From: Pontederia crassipes
Taxonomy: Eukaryota; Streptophyta; Magnoliopsida; Commelinales; Pontederiaceae
Direction: 5' to 3'
Assembly (NCBI GenBank): GCA_030549335.1
Contig: JAUKPH010000017.1
Coordinates: 12,485,501-12,549,500 of the forward strand
DNA: 64,000 bases
The notes beneath the pieces were generated by a model. It saw only the letters and a program-made list of their open reading frames with translations. It was not told where the DNA came from and searched no databases. Position numbers and translations under genes: made by a program. Positions 33,285-45,600 of this stretch are shown here, in pieces (the first letter of the stretch is position 1; every line of letters begins with the position of its first letter).

Positions 33285-33555
33285 CCCGGCCCGCACCGCA
33301 CCGGACGCCGGCGATCCTCTCCCGCACCGGATGCCGGTGACCCTCTCCCGCACCGCACTGGACGCCGACGTCTCTCTCTCTTTCTCTCTCCGGCCGGAGG
33401 CCGCTGGTGGACGGATCAGGCCCCAACGGCCGGATCCGACCCCCAGCGGTCGAATCCGACTGCCTACAGCCGGATCCGACCCCCAGCGGCCGGATCCGAC
33501 CCTCAGCGGCCGGATCCGGCCCATCTTGCCGCGAGCGGCCGGATTTGGCCGGCCG
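33285..33555. repeat. GC-rich block with CGGCCGGATCCGACC repeats
   Basis: Units of about 20-25 bp with GGCCGGATCCGACCCCCAGC recur five to six times (33415-33545) after a CT-rich and CG-rich lead-in. This may be a captured host fragment or a local expansion. No protein family is recognisable in any frame. Confidence 0.7.
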
Positions 33556-34159
33556 CTAATTTTTTTAAAATTTTAAAAATTCTTTGCGACGGTTGCGACC
33601 GCCGAAAGATCGACGGTTGCGACGGCTGTCGAAAGTTTTTACAGTTGCGACCGTAAAAAACTTTCGACGGTTCAAACCGTCGACCTTTTCTGGCGGTTGC
33701 AACCGCCGAAAACTTTCGCCGGTTCGAACCGCCAGCGTTTTTCGACGGTTGCAACCGTCGAAAACTTTCAGATGGTTCGAACCGTCGTTCTTTTCCGGCG
33801 GTTGCAACCATCGGAAACTTTATCGACGGTTCTGACCGTCGATTTTTTCGACGGATTTTTTCGACCGTCGCAAATCGTTTGCGACGAGCGTTTTTCCGAC
33901 AGATCGATTCGATTGAAAAACCGTCAGTAATTGCGTTACCGACGGAACATTTTTCTAGTAGTGATTGTTAATCTTATTAATAGGTTATTAGTATAATATT
34001 CATATATTATATCATATAACTTATATTATATTTTTATAATTATTATAAATAATATTTTAATAAACTTCGATTCAATTCAGTCAAACTTGATTGAACCGAT
34101 CCAACCATGACTCCATGATGAATTCGGTCTAGTTCCGGATCCGATTATGAAAACATTGA

Positions 34160-34911
34160 TTTACATTTATCCATTTAACTAAAAAAGGATATGAGAACCA
34201 CCTGAATTGTTGAACTTATACTATATTGATCATTATATAAACATTCATATTTATTATCGTAATGAAACGCACTAGTTCCTTTTAATGGTTTTTTTTATGA
34301 TGAACATGGTTTTTTCCTCATTGAATGTCAATTATCATCTAAAATTGGATGTTTACAACATGAATATTTTGGCTACATAAATGTCATATTTAAGATTTTA
34401 TTCTCTTTAATTCAAACACGAGCTAAAATAGAAAAATATCTATTTTCACTATACCCAAAAATATGATATTTTAATATTTTATTCTATTTAAGATTATTCT
34501 CCAACCAAACACTAGTTACTATTGAATTATACTAAAGTATTGGTTACAAATATGGTGTGCATCAACAATTTATCCATTTAACTAAAAAAAGGATATATGT
34601 ATCGCCTGAATTGTTGAACTATACCAAATTAACCATTATATAAAAAAACATATTTACTATCTTAACTAAACGTACTAGTATTCGTTTTACATTTTTTAAT
34701 ATTAAGCATAAAAATTGCGTACGATGGGAACTAATAATTTTATAGTAATGCAAATTATCTAACTATTACAAGTTTGCAAAGTGAGTGTAGGAAACATAAA
34801 ACTAGTTCCCAACTCATCCTATTGGAAAAAAAAAATCTTATCTTCTTGATCATCTATAAGTACTTCCATTTGGTATTGCATCGGAGAAATAAATCTTACA
34901 GTGAGTTTGGG

Positions 34912-35008
<97 letters not shown>

Positions 35009-35850
35009 AGTAGTGTTTGAAAATATGTGGAACTATCTATCTGTCACATATATATTTTCTTATGAAAAAAAAGAATAATATTATAAGTACACTTCTATAA
35101 TATATAATAAATATCTGGATCAATTTATATATAGAAAAGGAAGATGGAGATGTTTTTTTCATTCATTATTTTGTATCATCACATTTGATTCGATGGTTTA
35201 AATTGGTCTATCTTATTGGTAAACGTCGATGTATATGTGGTCTACTACTAGTTTGATGGCATTAAGTAATACGTAATAATTGAAATTATGACATTAAATT
35301 AACTCAATGACTATGATCATGACTTAAAATATTGATTAACTTAAAAGTATGAGCTACTTTACGAGTATCTCGAGTCAAATACAAATAATGATGTACATGC
35401 ATATGATATCATAGTATATAATACCGAACCACTTTCCATTGCTAAAATAATTGCATTCATTTTATCACCGGAGGAAATGAAAAACATTTATTTATTTATA
35501 CTCATAAATTAGGAGAATAAAGAATTAATGTGTTTGGGATATGGACGTAGAGCCATGTGAGTTACAACTGGCCTGATTAATTTACGTTATTTAACAAAAA
35601 TCAACATCGAACAAATAATTAATGCTTTTAGTGGTACAATTTTGAATACTAAAGTATTGCCGTTATGGGGCCTCAATTTGAATTAATTAGTTTATTTCCC
35701 ATCTCCTATCTCGATCGGTGCTATTATAAGATTCCATTTAGATAAATAAATCATATCGCCCAAATTTTGTTTAGTGTCCAACTTAAGAAGATTTTTGTAC
35801 TGATTTGTTTTTTTATGATACAATTTATCATCTACGAATATAGAAGAATA
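34160..35850. other. AT-rich spacer with a compound microsatellite
   Basis: The only notable item is an (AT)n run at 34915-34956 followed directly by an (AG)n run at 34957-35005. No gene or RNA was recognised. Confidence 0.7.
34915..35005. repeat. (AT)n(AG)n compound microsatellite
   Basis: About 21 AT units run straight into about 24 AG units. Confidence 0.97.
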
Positions 35851-35857
35851 AATGTAG

Positions 35858-36345
35858 GGTTGAGAGTGGTTCTAGTCTGGTCGTTTTTCGGTCCAAAAAA
35901 TTTATTCATTATTTTTTAAATTATAAAAATCATCTTAAAATTATTTTAAAAAAATGACAATTTTTTCGTGTAATTTTTTATACTCATATTTCAATAAATA
36001 ATATTTTCAAAAGATATATAATAAAATATATTAATATTAATTTACTTAATTTTATAACTAAATATAGTATATAGTATTAGAACTATTAAATTAGAGTTTC
36101 AATAGGAATATATTAAGCTGTATAAAAAAATTATTACACCATTAACAAAATAATTGATTATATCTAAATTAATTATATAAATAAAAATTAATAAATAAAA
36201 ATAGACTTCACGGATCCTGTGATTTTCTTTAGAGTGAGGTCCTAGTTTAAGCGGATCAATTTTACTTTATTTAAAAATTATCTTAAATCATATTTAATTA
36301 TCTAATTTTTAGTTTTTTCAGGTCAGTCTAATTTTTTTTACACCC
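35858..36345. mobile_element. Possible MITE
   Basis: Left GGGTTGAGAGTGGTTCTAGT...GGTCG is loosely inverted to right TCAGGTCAGTCTAATTTTTT...ACACCC. The middle is AT-rich and non-coding. Boundaries are weak. Confidence 0.35.
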
Positions 36346-36695
36346 TTAAATTATTTCGTTTTGATTATAATATAATATAATATAATCAGTACTATTATCC
36401 CTTTAAAAACTAGTTACATATTGCTCAAAAGTTAAAAATTAAATGACCATTTTGGCAACTACTCGTTAGACACAGATCTGTCACACGCAGCTAGGGACAG
36501 GTAGGGTGTAATAATAGCATTTGACCTCACTTTATACGTCCGGAAAAGAGATGCCACATAAAGAACATGAAGGTGGATCAGTTTTGTTGGCAACTTAATT
36601 AATCCAATACTTTCAGCACTTCATCAACTTTTCAATAGATGAACGAATTTTAACGTTTCCATTCCAGGATTTTTTTACAGAATTGTGTAAATACA

Positions 36696-36946
36696 ACAAC
36701 AACAGCAAAACCTTATCCCACTAGGTGAGGTCGACTACATGGATCATACGACGTCATTTCGCTCTCTTATCACTGTACCCGATCTGTACAGCGCGTTACT
36801 TACGGGTAACGACCTAGCATTAACACAATATATTCGTTGATCCATGTTCATAAGATTCGACAGGATTTTATGCTGACTATCGGGGCCTAACACAACCCTC
36901 CTTTTTTATTCGGGCTTAAGACCGTCTATAAAATATAAGCGGAGTT
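36696..36946 (-). mobile_element. Au-type SINE, longest copy
   Basis: The minus strand runs from AACTCCGCTTATATTTTATA through AACGCGCTGTACAGATCGGG to TAGTGGGATAAGGTTTTGCT and GTTGTTGTTG. Perfect 15-bp duplications (AATTGTGTAAATACA) flank it at 36681-36695 and 36947-36961. It carries a central segment, with GTACAGTGATAAGAGAGCG, that other copies here have lost. Confidence 0.93.
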
Positions 36947-36961
36947 AATTGTGTAAATACA

Positions 36962-39250
36962 TACTCATTAATATAATAACGCTGATATTTAATATAAATA
37001 ATAATACAATTTAATGAGCTTGTCAAGCATTTTCTATGTCATCAAGCAATTTTACACATTTTTTTTATTTTTTTCAATAAATTTTTTTATTGATAATTTA
37101 GAAGATCATTGTTCATAATAAAAGCGTAATTCAAATCATCAACAATAATTATATTTATTATTTTAAAATTTTTACAAACACGTTATTTTTAGAGAAATAA
37201 AAGTATGGGTAAAGCTGTTGACACGCCTGACATGGACACTTATTTTTCTACTAAGAATAAAAGTTATAACATTTTTTTTTATCATCCTCATCCGTGTATC
37301 ACACTTTTTTTTTTCTGGGATTGCCAGCGAAGTTTGAATCTATGATTGAAATTGGATTGGAATTGGGTTGGGATTATAAAAATTTAAAATTTATGAATTA
37401 TGTCCGGGACTTCGTTATATAATATGATATGTAAAATAACATAATTTATGTCTATATTGTTTAAATATTGGATATATCACAATATATTTTAAACATATAA
37501 ATTATTACATTATTATATATCATTATGTTATCTTTTATTATATGACAATATTAGAGATGTTCTATAATTATCCAATTAATATTAAATTGGGACAAGCGGG
37601 ATATTTTCTTTTTGGTACCATCTGGGTTCTCGGGTTGAGATTGGTAAAGCCTCTAGTTACTTTTTAGATCAAGTGCATAGCCTTCACCTTCAGTCGATTT
37701 TTTTTTAAACACAGAATTTCTTATTAGTTGTTCACCGGTTGTCTCGAGTTGAAACCGGTTCGATCTAAACAAATTCCGATACTACCTGTTAAAATTTATT
37801 TAACAAGTTAATCAATATTAATTGGCTTAAATGGTAGCTAAGTCTTGGAGCTAAAAATTTATTTTGAAATCATCGATCAATGAATAAATTGTTTTTACTT
37901 TATCTTTCAACTTTGGAGGCCTCCCTTCGAGTATGCCCCCCCAAAAAAAAACGAACTTAACAAGTTTTAACCAACCCTTGGTAGTTGACAACCATCAGCT
38001 ACGTGAGCAACACAGTACTTTCCTAGCCAAGTTGGCATATGGATAAAAATTAGTAATTCCAAATTTAATTTTTAAAGCTGATCAATTTAATAAAAGAAAT
38101 CGCTCCAATTCAAAGAACAAATGAAAGACAAAAAAAAAACGGTCCACTTCGTCAAAAGTTTTTTTTTTCTTTTTTGGTTCATGCATGTTATTGATGTGCC
38201 TAGACTCATTCGAATGGAGAAGTTTTTTTCCAATCTCCGGGTGTATTTGTATTTGACATCTTGGCTTCCTAATGGAAAAGGAACAGTGGGTGCATGATCC
38301 GCCTGGCTTATCTGCTGTTTTCTTGTGAATGCAGGTTGAAGAGCCCATGAGATTAAGAAATGGGATCTTGACTTGAAAGCACATGCTGAAAATTGATTTT
38401 TATATATCATTTTCACCGAAAAATAATTGTGGTATTTCCTTCTCTTTGCATAACACATTCCAAAGTTTTGTTTGGCTGAACGATAATTACATTATTATCT
38501 TCTTCTTTTTTTTTTGTTCCTAGCAGTTCTTCCCCTAATTAATTTATATCTCTGAACTGTACTGCCCCAAAAAACTTCATTAAGCGGAAACAAACAAAGC
38601 TTACCAACTCAGCCAAGTCATTTCACTCTTTAATTTAATGGAGAAATATGAATGAGTAGATTAACTAATGTACTTATCAGTTAACGTTATTTATTTATAA
38701 CTGTTGGGATCTCATGCCAAAGCTAGTAAATTCTGCTCTTCACCCCGATTTCAAATTAGTCATTACCGAGGTTTCTTGTGGGTATAAAAAAAATTGCATT
38801 GTCTATTACAATAATGAATTTATTTTAAGCGTTGTATGAGATGTAACATTTAGCATTTACCAAATTAACAAAAAAACAATTATGACAATTAATATTCACC
38901 TAGTTTTCTCGTTAACAATTAATATGATTAAAACTTAAAACAACTTTTTATAATATTCGAGTAGTGTTTCCTTAACAATTATGACAACTAATAGTATCTG
39001 CTTATTTAATAGGTGATAATCTATTTTATTTAGTTAAAATTGGTAGGCACTAACTGACTCCGAAAGGCGAAGGGATCCTGCTACAATTATAACATTAGGC
39101 ATCCTGGTTCATGTCATTACCTACCTTCACATTTCTCAGAATTTATTGACATTAAATTTGCATACTGCACTCAGATAAATAACACTATGATTATCACTAT
39201 GAATCAACTATTACATAATTAACAAATGGGGTTCTTGATACATAGTAAAT
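36962..39250. other. Spacer downstream of the kinesin gene
   Basis: Mostly AT-rich. Minus-strand frames of 100-123 codons at 38082-38458 have no family I recognise and lie across poly-A/T tracts. Nothing else is supported. Confidence 0.5.
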
Positions 39251-39254
39251 ATAC

Positions 39255-39604
39255 ACAAACATAAGCCGAAATTCAGACTTCGGCGTGGAAGATTAACGCA
39301 TGTGGCGATCAGAAACATAACCCAGGAAGGTCATAGTTTCTGGAGCTCGGAAATGGCATGAGTTGCCTTCGCTGCGTTATATATTTCACCACTTACATTT
39401 ACAGTTGGGCAGAGGTCTTGAAGCTTGGCCGACGCCCTCATTACTTGGAGGTAAACAAACAATTGATGTTGTTCCTTGCTTAGATCCATATTACCGCCTG
39501 CGTATGTAGTTGATTCAAGATCTTGAGGCCGGTTTTCTGAACCCTTACGATAAGTGAGGATTGATAGCCAATCGAATCCAACATGCAAGAGAATCACACC
39601 GGAA
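39255..39604 (-). other. Kinesin 3' UTR with an 88-codon open frame
   Basis: Directly after the kinesin stop codon, the frame 39331-39597 reads MDLSKEQHQLFVYLQVMRAS in its middle and ends ATHAISELQKL. Base composition is like an exon, unlike the spacer beyond. I do not recognise it. It is most simply 3' UTR that happens to be open. Confidence 0.4.
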
Positions 39605-42600
39605 TTATAACTCTATGCGCAACCTCCTCAGTTCTGATTGAAACGTAGGACTCGAAATCAGCGTCCGATGAGCCAACATTCTTATATCCTCACGAGAACA
39701 GTCACGTGAAATGCGAACTAATTCCCACAAGGCTCCCTCACTAACCATATCCTTCACGTTCACCTCTGTTGAAACAGATAAAAAGTTATTCTGTGACAAA
39801 AGAGTAAATCGTATAAGCATGTCACTTGTATGAAAAATGTAAAAGTTACCATGTTGAGCCAAGTGGCATAGAGCAAGCTCAATGTGCCGCCTGATTGGTG
39901 AAGCTTCATTATTGGAATTTTTGACGATCCATGGCAGGGCACCATCTTCAATTAATAGAGATCTTGTAAACTTATTTCCTGTGCTTATGAAAAACAACAG
40001 CATATAAATGTTTTATCTTTCTTTTTTTTTTTTTTCAGAGAGAACGAATGTAGGAATCACAAGCTTCAATAATGTGTGCCAAGATCATGAAGTATCTATG
40101 CTAAGCGTAAATTTTTTTTGAAAGGGTATGCTAAGCGTAAATGAAGCATAAAAAAATGAATAGCTTTTCTGCTTTCTCCTCTAAGCTATCAAAGTGTCCA
40201 TTTACCACTTTACAACATCTCAACTTTCCACATCACCCAACCATAAAATTTCCTGTTAATCATTCTTTTCTCACGAACTTTATTGCCATCATTAGACCGG
40301 TCATATTAGCCAGCTTGGAATGCAGGGTCATATGGACAGCCAGATTGGTGTTGAAACTGTCCTATTATCAGGATACCACCACTAAACATGTGGTGCTGGT
40401 CCAATGGATGAGGTATGACCCATTTATCTGACAAATATTTTGCTTCTTGTTCTGTGTTTATTTTTAGATGAGGTGATCCAAACCATGTAGGACCTTAATG
40501 GAGAACCTGACGGCCTCTCAAACTTTTTCTACAAAAAGTTTATCAACCAAACTCAGGGTCAATTGGGCCCAGCGCACGACTAGCAGATTCAGTGATTGTC
40601 TTATCCATGGGAACTCTGACATGGCCACTCCGCCTCCAAGGGCTGAAGATGCAGATCACGAAGTTTTCTTGACTGTCCCACTCATACCTGGGAGATGAAC
40701 AGTCAGATGGGATTAGAAGTAGAAACGAGGATGAGCAGGACCCACATCATATGGACACAACAGACATTCCTTCATCACGTGCTGGGTCTGGTATTATTCT
40801 TCACAGAATTAGGATGTTTCCACACTGGTAGCACAGGCTTGCAGGGTCAGAAGTAAGCCAAACAGCAACCCGACAACGACGCATGCGCAGAATACTGCAG
40901 TGGGGAAGCAGATTCTTAACCCATGAACATTCTATCATGGAATGCCCACGGCTTGGGGGACATGTCCAGCGTTGGAGGGCAGATGTGGCCCTCTTTCAGG
41001 AATCCAAACTCAAATCACCTGAGAGCAGATTGGCAGTTCTTACATATCTGGTGTCCTGGTCTTGAACTCTAACGACCACTCTGGCAGCTGCCTTGGGCTG
41101 GAAAGATCTTCTGGATAATCATCTGAGACAACATTCAGTTGACTGCTTTGCTGAGGAGGAAATGTGATAACCTCGTGCTTCTGATCTCATGTGTCAACGG
41201 CCCAAAAAATGGTGGAGGTCTGTTTAACATTATGGGAGGAACTGGGGCATGCGAGGACTACTCTGGCTGCAGATGCGTGGATTTGGGGAGGCGATTTTAA
41301 TGTCACTCTCAGCATTGAGGATCGTTCAGGAGATTACACTGGCCATGATACCAGCTCGGCTGAGTTCCGTGATTTTGTCACCCAGCTCAAAACTGTAGAT
41401 ACACTTAGGTATGGTGCTGCTGGGGTTATGTCACGGCTTGACAAATTCCTGGCCTCCATAGAAACTGCTGAAAATTTTCAACTCACGAAGGTATTGGCAC
41501 TCAAACCACCCTTTCTCTGGCCACATGCTGATACTCTGGAAATCAATGGAGACCAGGTCTGGTGGAACATATTTCAAGTTTGAGAGCGCCTGGCTGTTGG
41601 AACTGGGTTTTCGTCAGGTGGTGCAATCGTGGTGGCAATCTTATCCAGCTGTCGAGTTCGCCTCTGGACAGGTTTTGAGCAGCTCAACCGCTTCTTCATC
41701 TTCCTCATCCCAAAAATTTCTGGAGCTGCCTGCATTGAGGAATTCCGGCCCATCGCCCTTTCCAATGGCACCTACTTCATCGGCGCGAGGGTGCTGGCCA
41801 ACAGACTGCAGTCTCTGCTTCCTAACCTCATTCATTCTATTCAATCTGCCTTTGTGGCAGGCAGGTTCATTTCGGAGGGGTACGTCGCAGCTTCGGAAAT
41901 TCTCTCCCTCTGGCATCATTCAAGGACGACTGGTTTCTTACAGAAAATCGACTTCGCAAAGGTGTATGATTCCATTTCCTGGCGTTCTTATGGTGCTCCC
42001 TTAGGCGGAACGGTTTTCCTGAGTCGTGGATCTCATGGATGCAAAGATGCATTACGACAGCCTCTTTCTCTGTCCTCATCAACGGGCAACCGACAGGAAG
42101 CTGGGCGCAGCGACAGCGGGGCGTTAGGTAGGGCTGCCCTCTTGCGCCAATGCTTTCGCACTGGCCGTGGATGCTATGGCCTGCATGACCTCCGCTTGCA
42201 GATCTGGCATTCTCTCAGGTTTCAGTGCCTCGGTCAACTCCAACACGGTCGTGCCCATATTGCAGTCCATGGATGATACCTTCTTTTTCATTGAGGGCTC
42301 AGTTCACGCTGCACAGTCAGTCAGCCTTGTGGAGATTTTCTGCGATGTCTCTGGCCTCAGCATTAGCTTGGGCTTTGGGATGGATTTGATAGTCAGTCAC
42401 CAATTGGTACGCTACCTTTGTATTATCTTGGGCTGCCTATCTCGGGACAGCACCAGTATTAAGACAAGTGGAGCAACATCTGGCCGGATGGAGTTCTAGG
42501 TTGTTATCCTGCGGGGGCAGGCTCATTCTGCTATGCCATGTGCTGTCTGCTCTCCCAACCTACTTTATGTCAGTCTTGAGAATTCCAAAACAGGTGGAGA

Positions 42601-45600
42601 TACAAATTGATTCTTTGAGAATATGTTTCCTGTGGCAGTTTGGATCTCCTTTCTCGCGGCACATACACCTGGTTTCCTTGCAGCTTGTGTGCCGGCCAAC
42701 TGCTGAAGGGGTTATCCAAATCATAGGACCCTCACTGGGGATCTGTGAAATTTTCAACATCTGCTATGGCCGCAATCTAAATTGGGACTCAAGAATAACA
42801 TTGGTTAGAGGTGTTTCCTCTTTTCGGTGAGGTATTACTGAGATCATGCCGCTGGTCAAGCATTTTTTTCTCCCCATCTCTTGGATCTGGCTCCATCTTC
42901 TACTTCTGGAAGGACAATTGTTCAGGCTCCCTGCACATCAGGTTTTTCCTCACCTATTCCAGCTGGCCGCAAACAAGCAAACGATGGTGACAGTGCTGGG
43001 CACCCTTGGAAAATAACGGGCAGGGGATGTAGTCGCAAACATTTTGCTACACCTCTCAGATCAAAGGTTTGATGAGTTATTACGGTTGCTAAGAGGGATA
43101 CCCCTCTCCCCAAAGGAAGATACGAGTGATGGCAGGCATTGGCAGAATGGAAATTTTTCGGTTCGCAAGGCATACACCCTGCTCCTCACTGAAGATATCA
43201 ACCAAAGTGATGAGGACCTGACGGTTTGCTGATGTGGCGAATTAAGGCTTCCCTCAAGATCAAAATCTTTTCCTGGCTGCCGCAGCGACGACATCTTTTA
43301 ACAAAAACATACAGGTCTCGGTGGCTCAGTGATACTGATACTGTATATCCTTTGCGGAGAAGCTGATGAAGATACTGCCCACCCCTTTTTTGGCGGCTGC
43401 ATGGCACGCCAAGTCTGGGCGACGGCAGACATCAACTGGATTGACACTTCATCGGAAGGAGTTTTCTGGTGAACTTTCTGTAACAGCAACAGACGGCTGC
43501 ATGGTTGCATTTATAGATCCAGGAGACAAAGGGCCCTTCCCATGGCATACATCTGGGTTATCTGACTACAGAGAAATGAAACCCTATTTCATGGGGGGCA
43601 TGCTTACACTGAGAATAATATCAGGAACCATGCAAGGGACATTTTTGGGGAGTGGAAAATGTGTTTATTGTGTGGGTTGTCATTTCTATTTGCATGGTCT
43701 TTCTGGTGCTGGGTTTTACCAGACTTGTTCCTATTAGTTCTCTGTAATATTTCTTAAAATTAATGAAACCCTGGATGACTACCACCTTGCTGGTCGTCCA
43801 TTATCATTTCAAGAAAAAAAAAAGTGATACCATTTCCTTCCAGATCATTAAGTCATGGAGGCAGACAAGATGCAAAGGTTTTTCTGGGAAAGTAGATTTC
43901 TCAAATGTTTGAGTTAGCCATATAGACATTTCATGTGGCATTCTTATGCAAGCACGAGGCTTCCCCTCACTTGAATATCATGGATGAAGTGTTGCATTGG
44001 CCTCAATTTTATTCTCAGTCCTGGCCAATGGGAGACCAAATGAGGATAGGTCTAGCCCCAATGTGGAGTCCAACAGGGCTGCCCCTAGCACCAATGTTTT
44101 CGTCTCAGTGGTCAATGCTTACCGAGTGCACCTTCTCAACCTTTGGGGCAGGCATAGTGATGGTTTATCTCGTCTCAATGATAGAGGCAAGTTAGTGCCC
44201 TCCTACAATATGCAGCATGCCACTTTTTACATTGAAGGCTCTGAGGTGGAAGCCCAACAAATAAACATCCTAGTGGAGCTCGTAGTCTCGAGTATGCGAA
44301 TAAACTTTGTTAAGTACTTCATCTCCTTTGACATGGTAGAGGAAATGCAACTTGTTGTGCAGCAAAGTTACCCATGCCAGTTCATTTCCTACCAAACAAG
44401 CTTGAGGTTACCACTGGCATATCAGCACATTAACTCGTGTCGATGAACTCAATTGGTGAGCGTGTTGAACACGTCACAAAGTTGGTGCTCCATATTCATG
44501 AGGTCATATGGTTCCGTTGATATCAGTATTCTCACCTCGGCTTTCCTGCATGCTTCCTTCAGTTTTGGGGTTGCATTCCCTTTTCAAAGGTATTAGTCGG
44601 CAGAAGGGGAATGCATGAATATGCATTACCAAGGTTAGTGGCACTTTCAATGAAGCCATCAATAATGATGTTGGACTTATGAACGCCTTCAGGTAGATCT
44701 GCAGCAGAATCCTGCACCTTCCAGTTAAGAGTTGAGTTACCAGAATGTTTCATGGAGCTAATCGAATTACATGAAAAGATCTTGTGACACTGCCTAAACG
44801 TTCCAAAGGCGGATGAACGGTCTCAGTTCACTAGCCATTTCTCTGCACAGAGGATACATTTGCGTCTATTTACAGCAAACACTGCCATAAGCATGCCCAG
44901 ATCAAACTTTTGCATATGGAAATCTCGTGTACCTCTCAAAGTCACTATTTTTCTTCGATTGTTAAGTAGGATCCTTAGGGTGGGGTAGGCACCTAGTTCC
45001 AACATAACGTGTACTATGTGGAGTGCCAAAGGAGATTGCCCACCTTTCCTTCCAATATCCTCTAGCCATGAAAGTATAACCATCCGTACAATGTTCTGAT
45101 GTCAATCCTTCAGCATATAGCAATTATTGGGGTTCGCTACATGCATTTGCCATGTAAGGCAGTAAAAGATGGAGGCAATCATAGCTATTGTCATTGGTTA
45201 GAGCACCTACGCTATTTTGGATGAGGGAGGTGTTACACATAGAATATTGTACATATGTTTGATAGAATGAGGGGATAGTAACATTTTGTCAGCACCCACA
45301 TCCGGTAACTATTTTTTTCTCCTTTTCTTATTTTGTTCCATATACACACTCGTAAAGTTTATGTCTTTATGGTTTTGAACAAAGTGGATGACTACCAAAC
45401 TCCATAGTCATCCTTTTCCTTGTAAAAGAATTATAAAGAACAATCCTATTTATCCACATATGCTTAAAAATATCTTACGCTTAAAGCGACATCATTGAAC
45501 TCATTTACCATTTTAAAAAAAGAGAATAACAGGCAAAAGTTTAATGAAAATGTAGAAAAGAACATTAGAAGAGAATGAAATAGTTGGATAATTGAATTAT

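Larger units (their letters stand above)
32201..33963. mobile_element. Non-autonomous CACTA (En/Spm) transposon
   Basis: It begins CACTACAAGAAAATTATC and ends TTTTTCTAGTAGTG, whose complement starts CACTACTAGAAAAA. A 3-bp duplication (att) flanks it at 32198-32200 and 33964-33966, as CACTA elements make. Of its 1.76 kb, nearly all is subterminal repeat built on CGACGG, plus a GC-rich block at 33285-33555. No TNPA or TNPD coding sequence is visible, so movement would need an enzyme from elsewhere. Confidence 0.93.
31726..34155. mobile_element. CCGGTC-rich MITE-like element (copy M4), split by a CACTA element
   Basis: The left end TGTTATTAAAATCGAAGCGG and the reverse complement of the right end (TGTTTTCATAATCGGATCCG) are alike. 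Flanking bases are atcaa and ttgat. The subterminal text (GAACCGATCCAACC, GGTCTAGTTCCGGATC) is related to the other copies. The CACTA element at 32201-33963 sits inside. Confidence 0.6.

Noticed and set aside
33123-33524. Minus-strand 133-codon frame with RIRPLGVGSGRW repeats
   Set aside because: It arises from short tandem repeats in the CACTA element; all frames are open.
38082-38458. Two overlapping minus-strand frames of 100 and 123 codons
   Set aside because: No family recognised, poly-A/T tracts inside, no splice or promoter signals; could be an RNA gene but I cannot support it.
41525-42276. Two large overlapping plus-strand frames
   Set aside because: Both are pieces of the decayed LINE reverse-transcriptase region in shifted frames, not separate genes.
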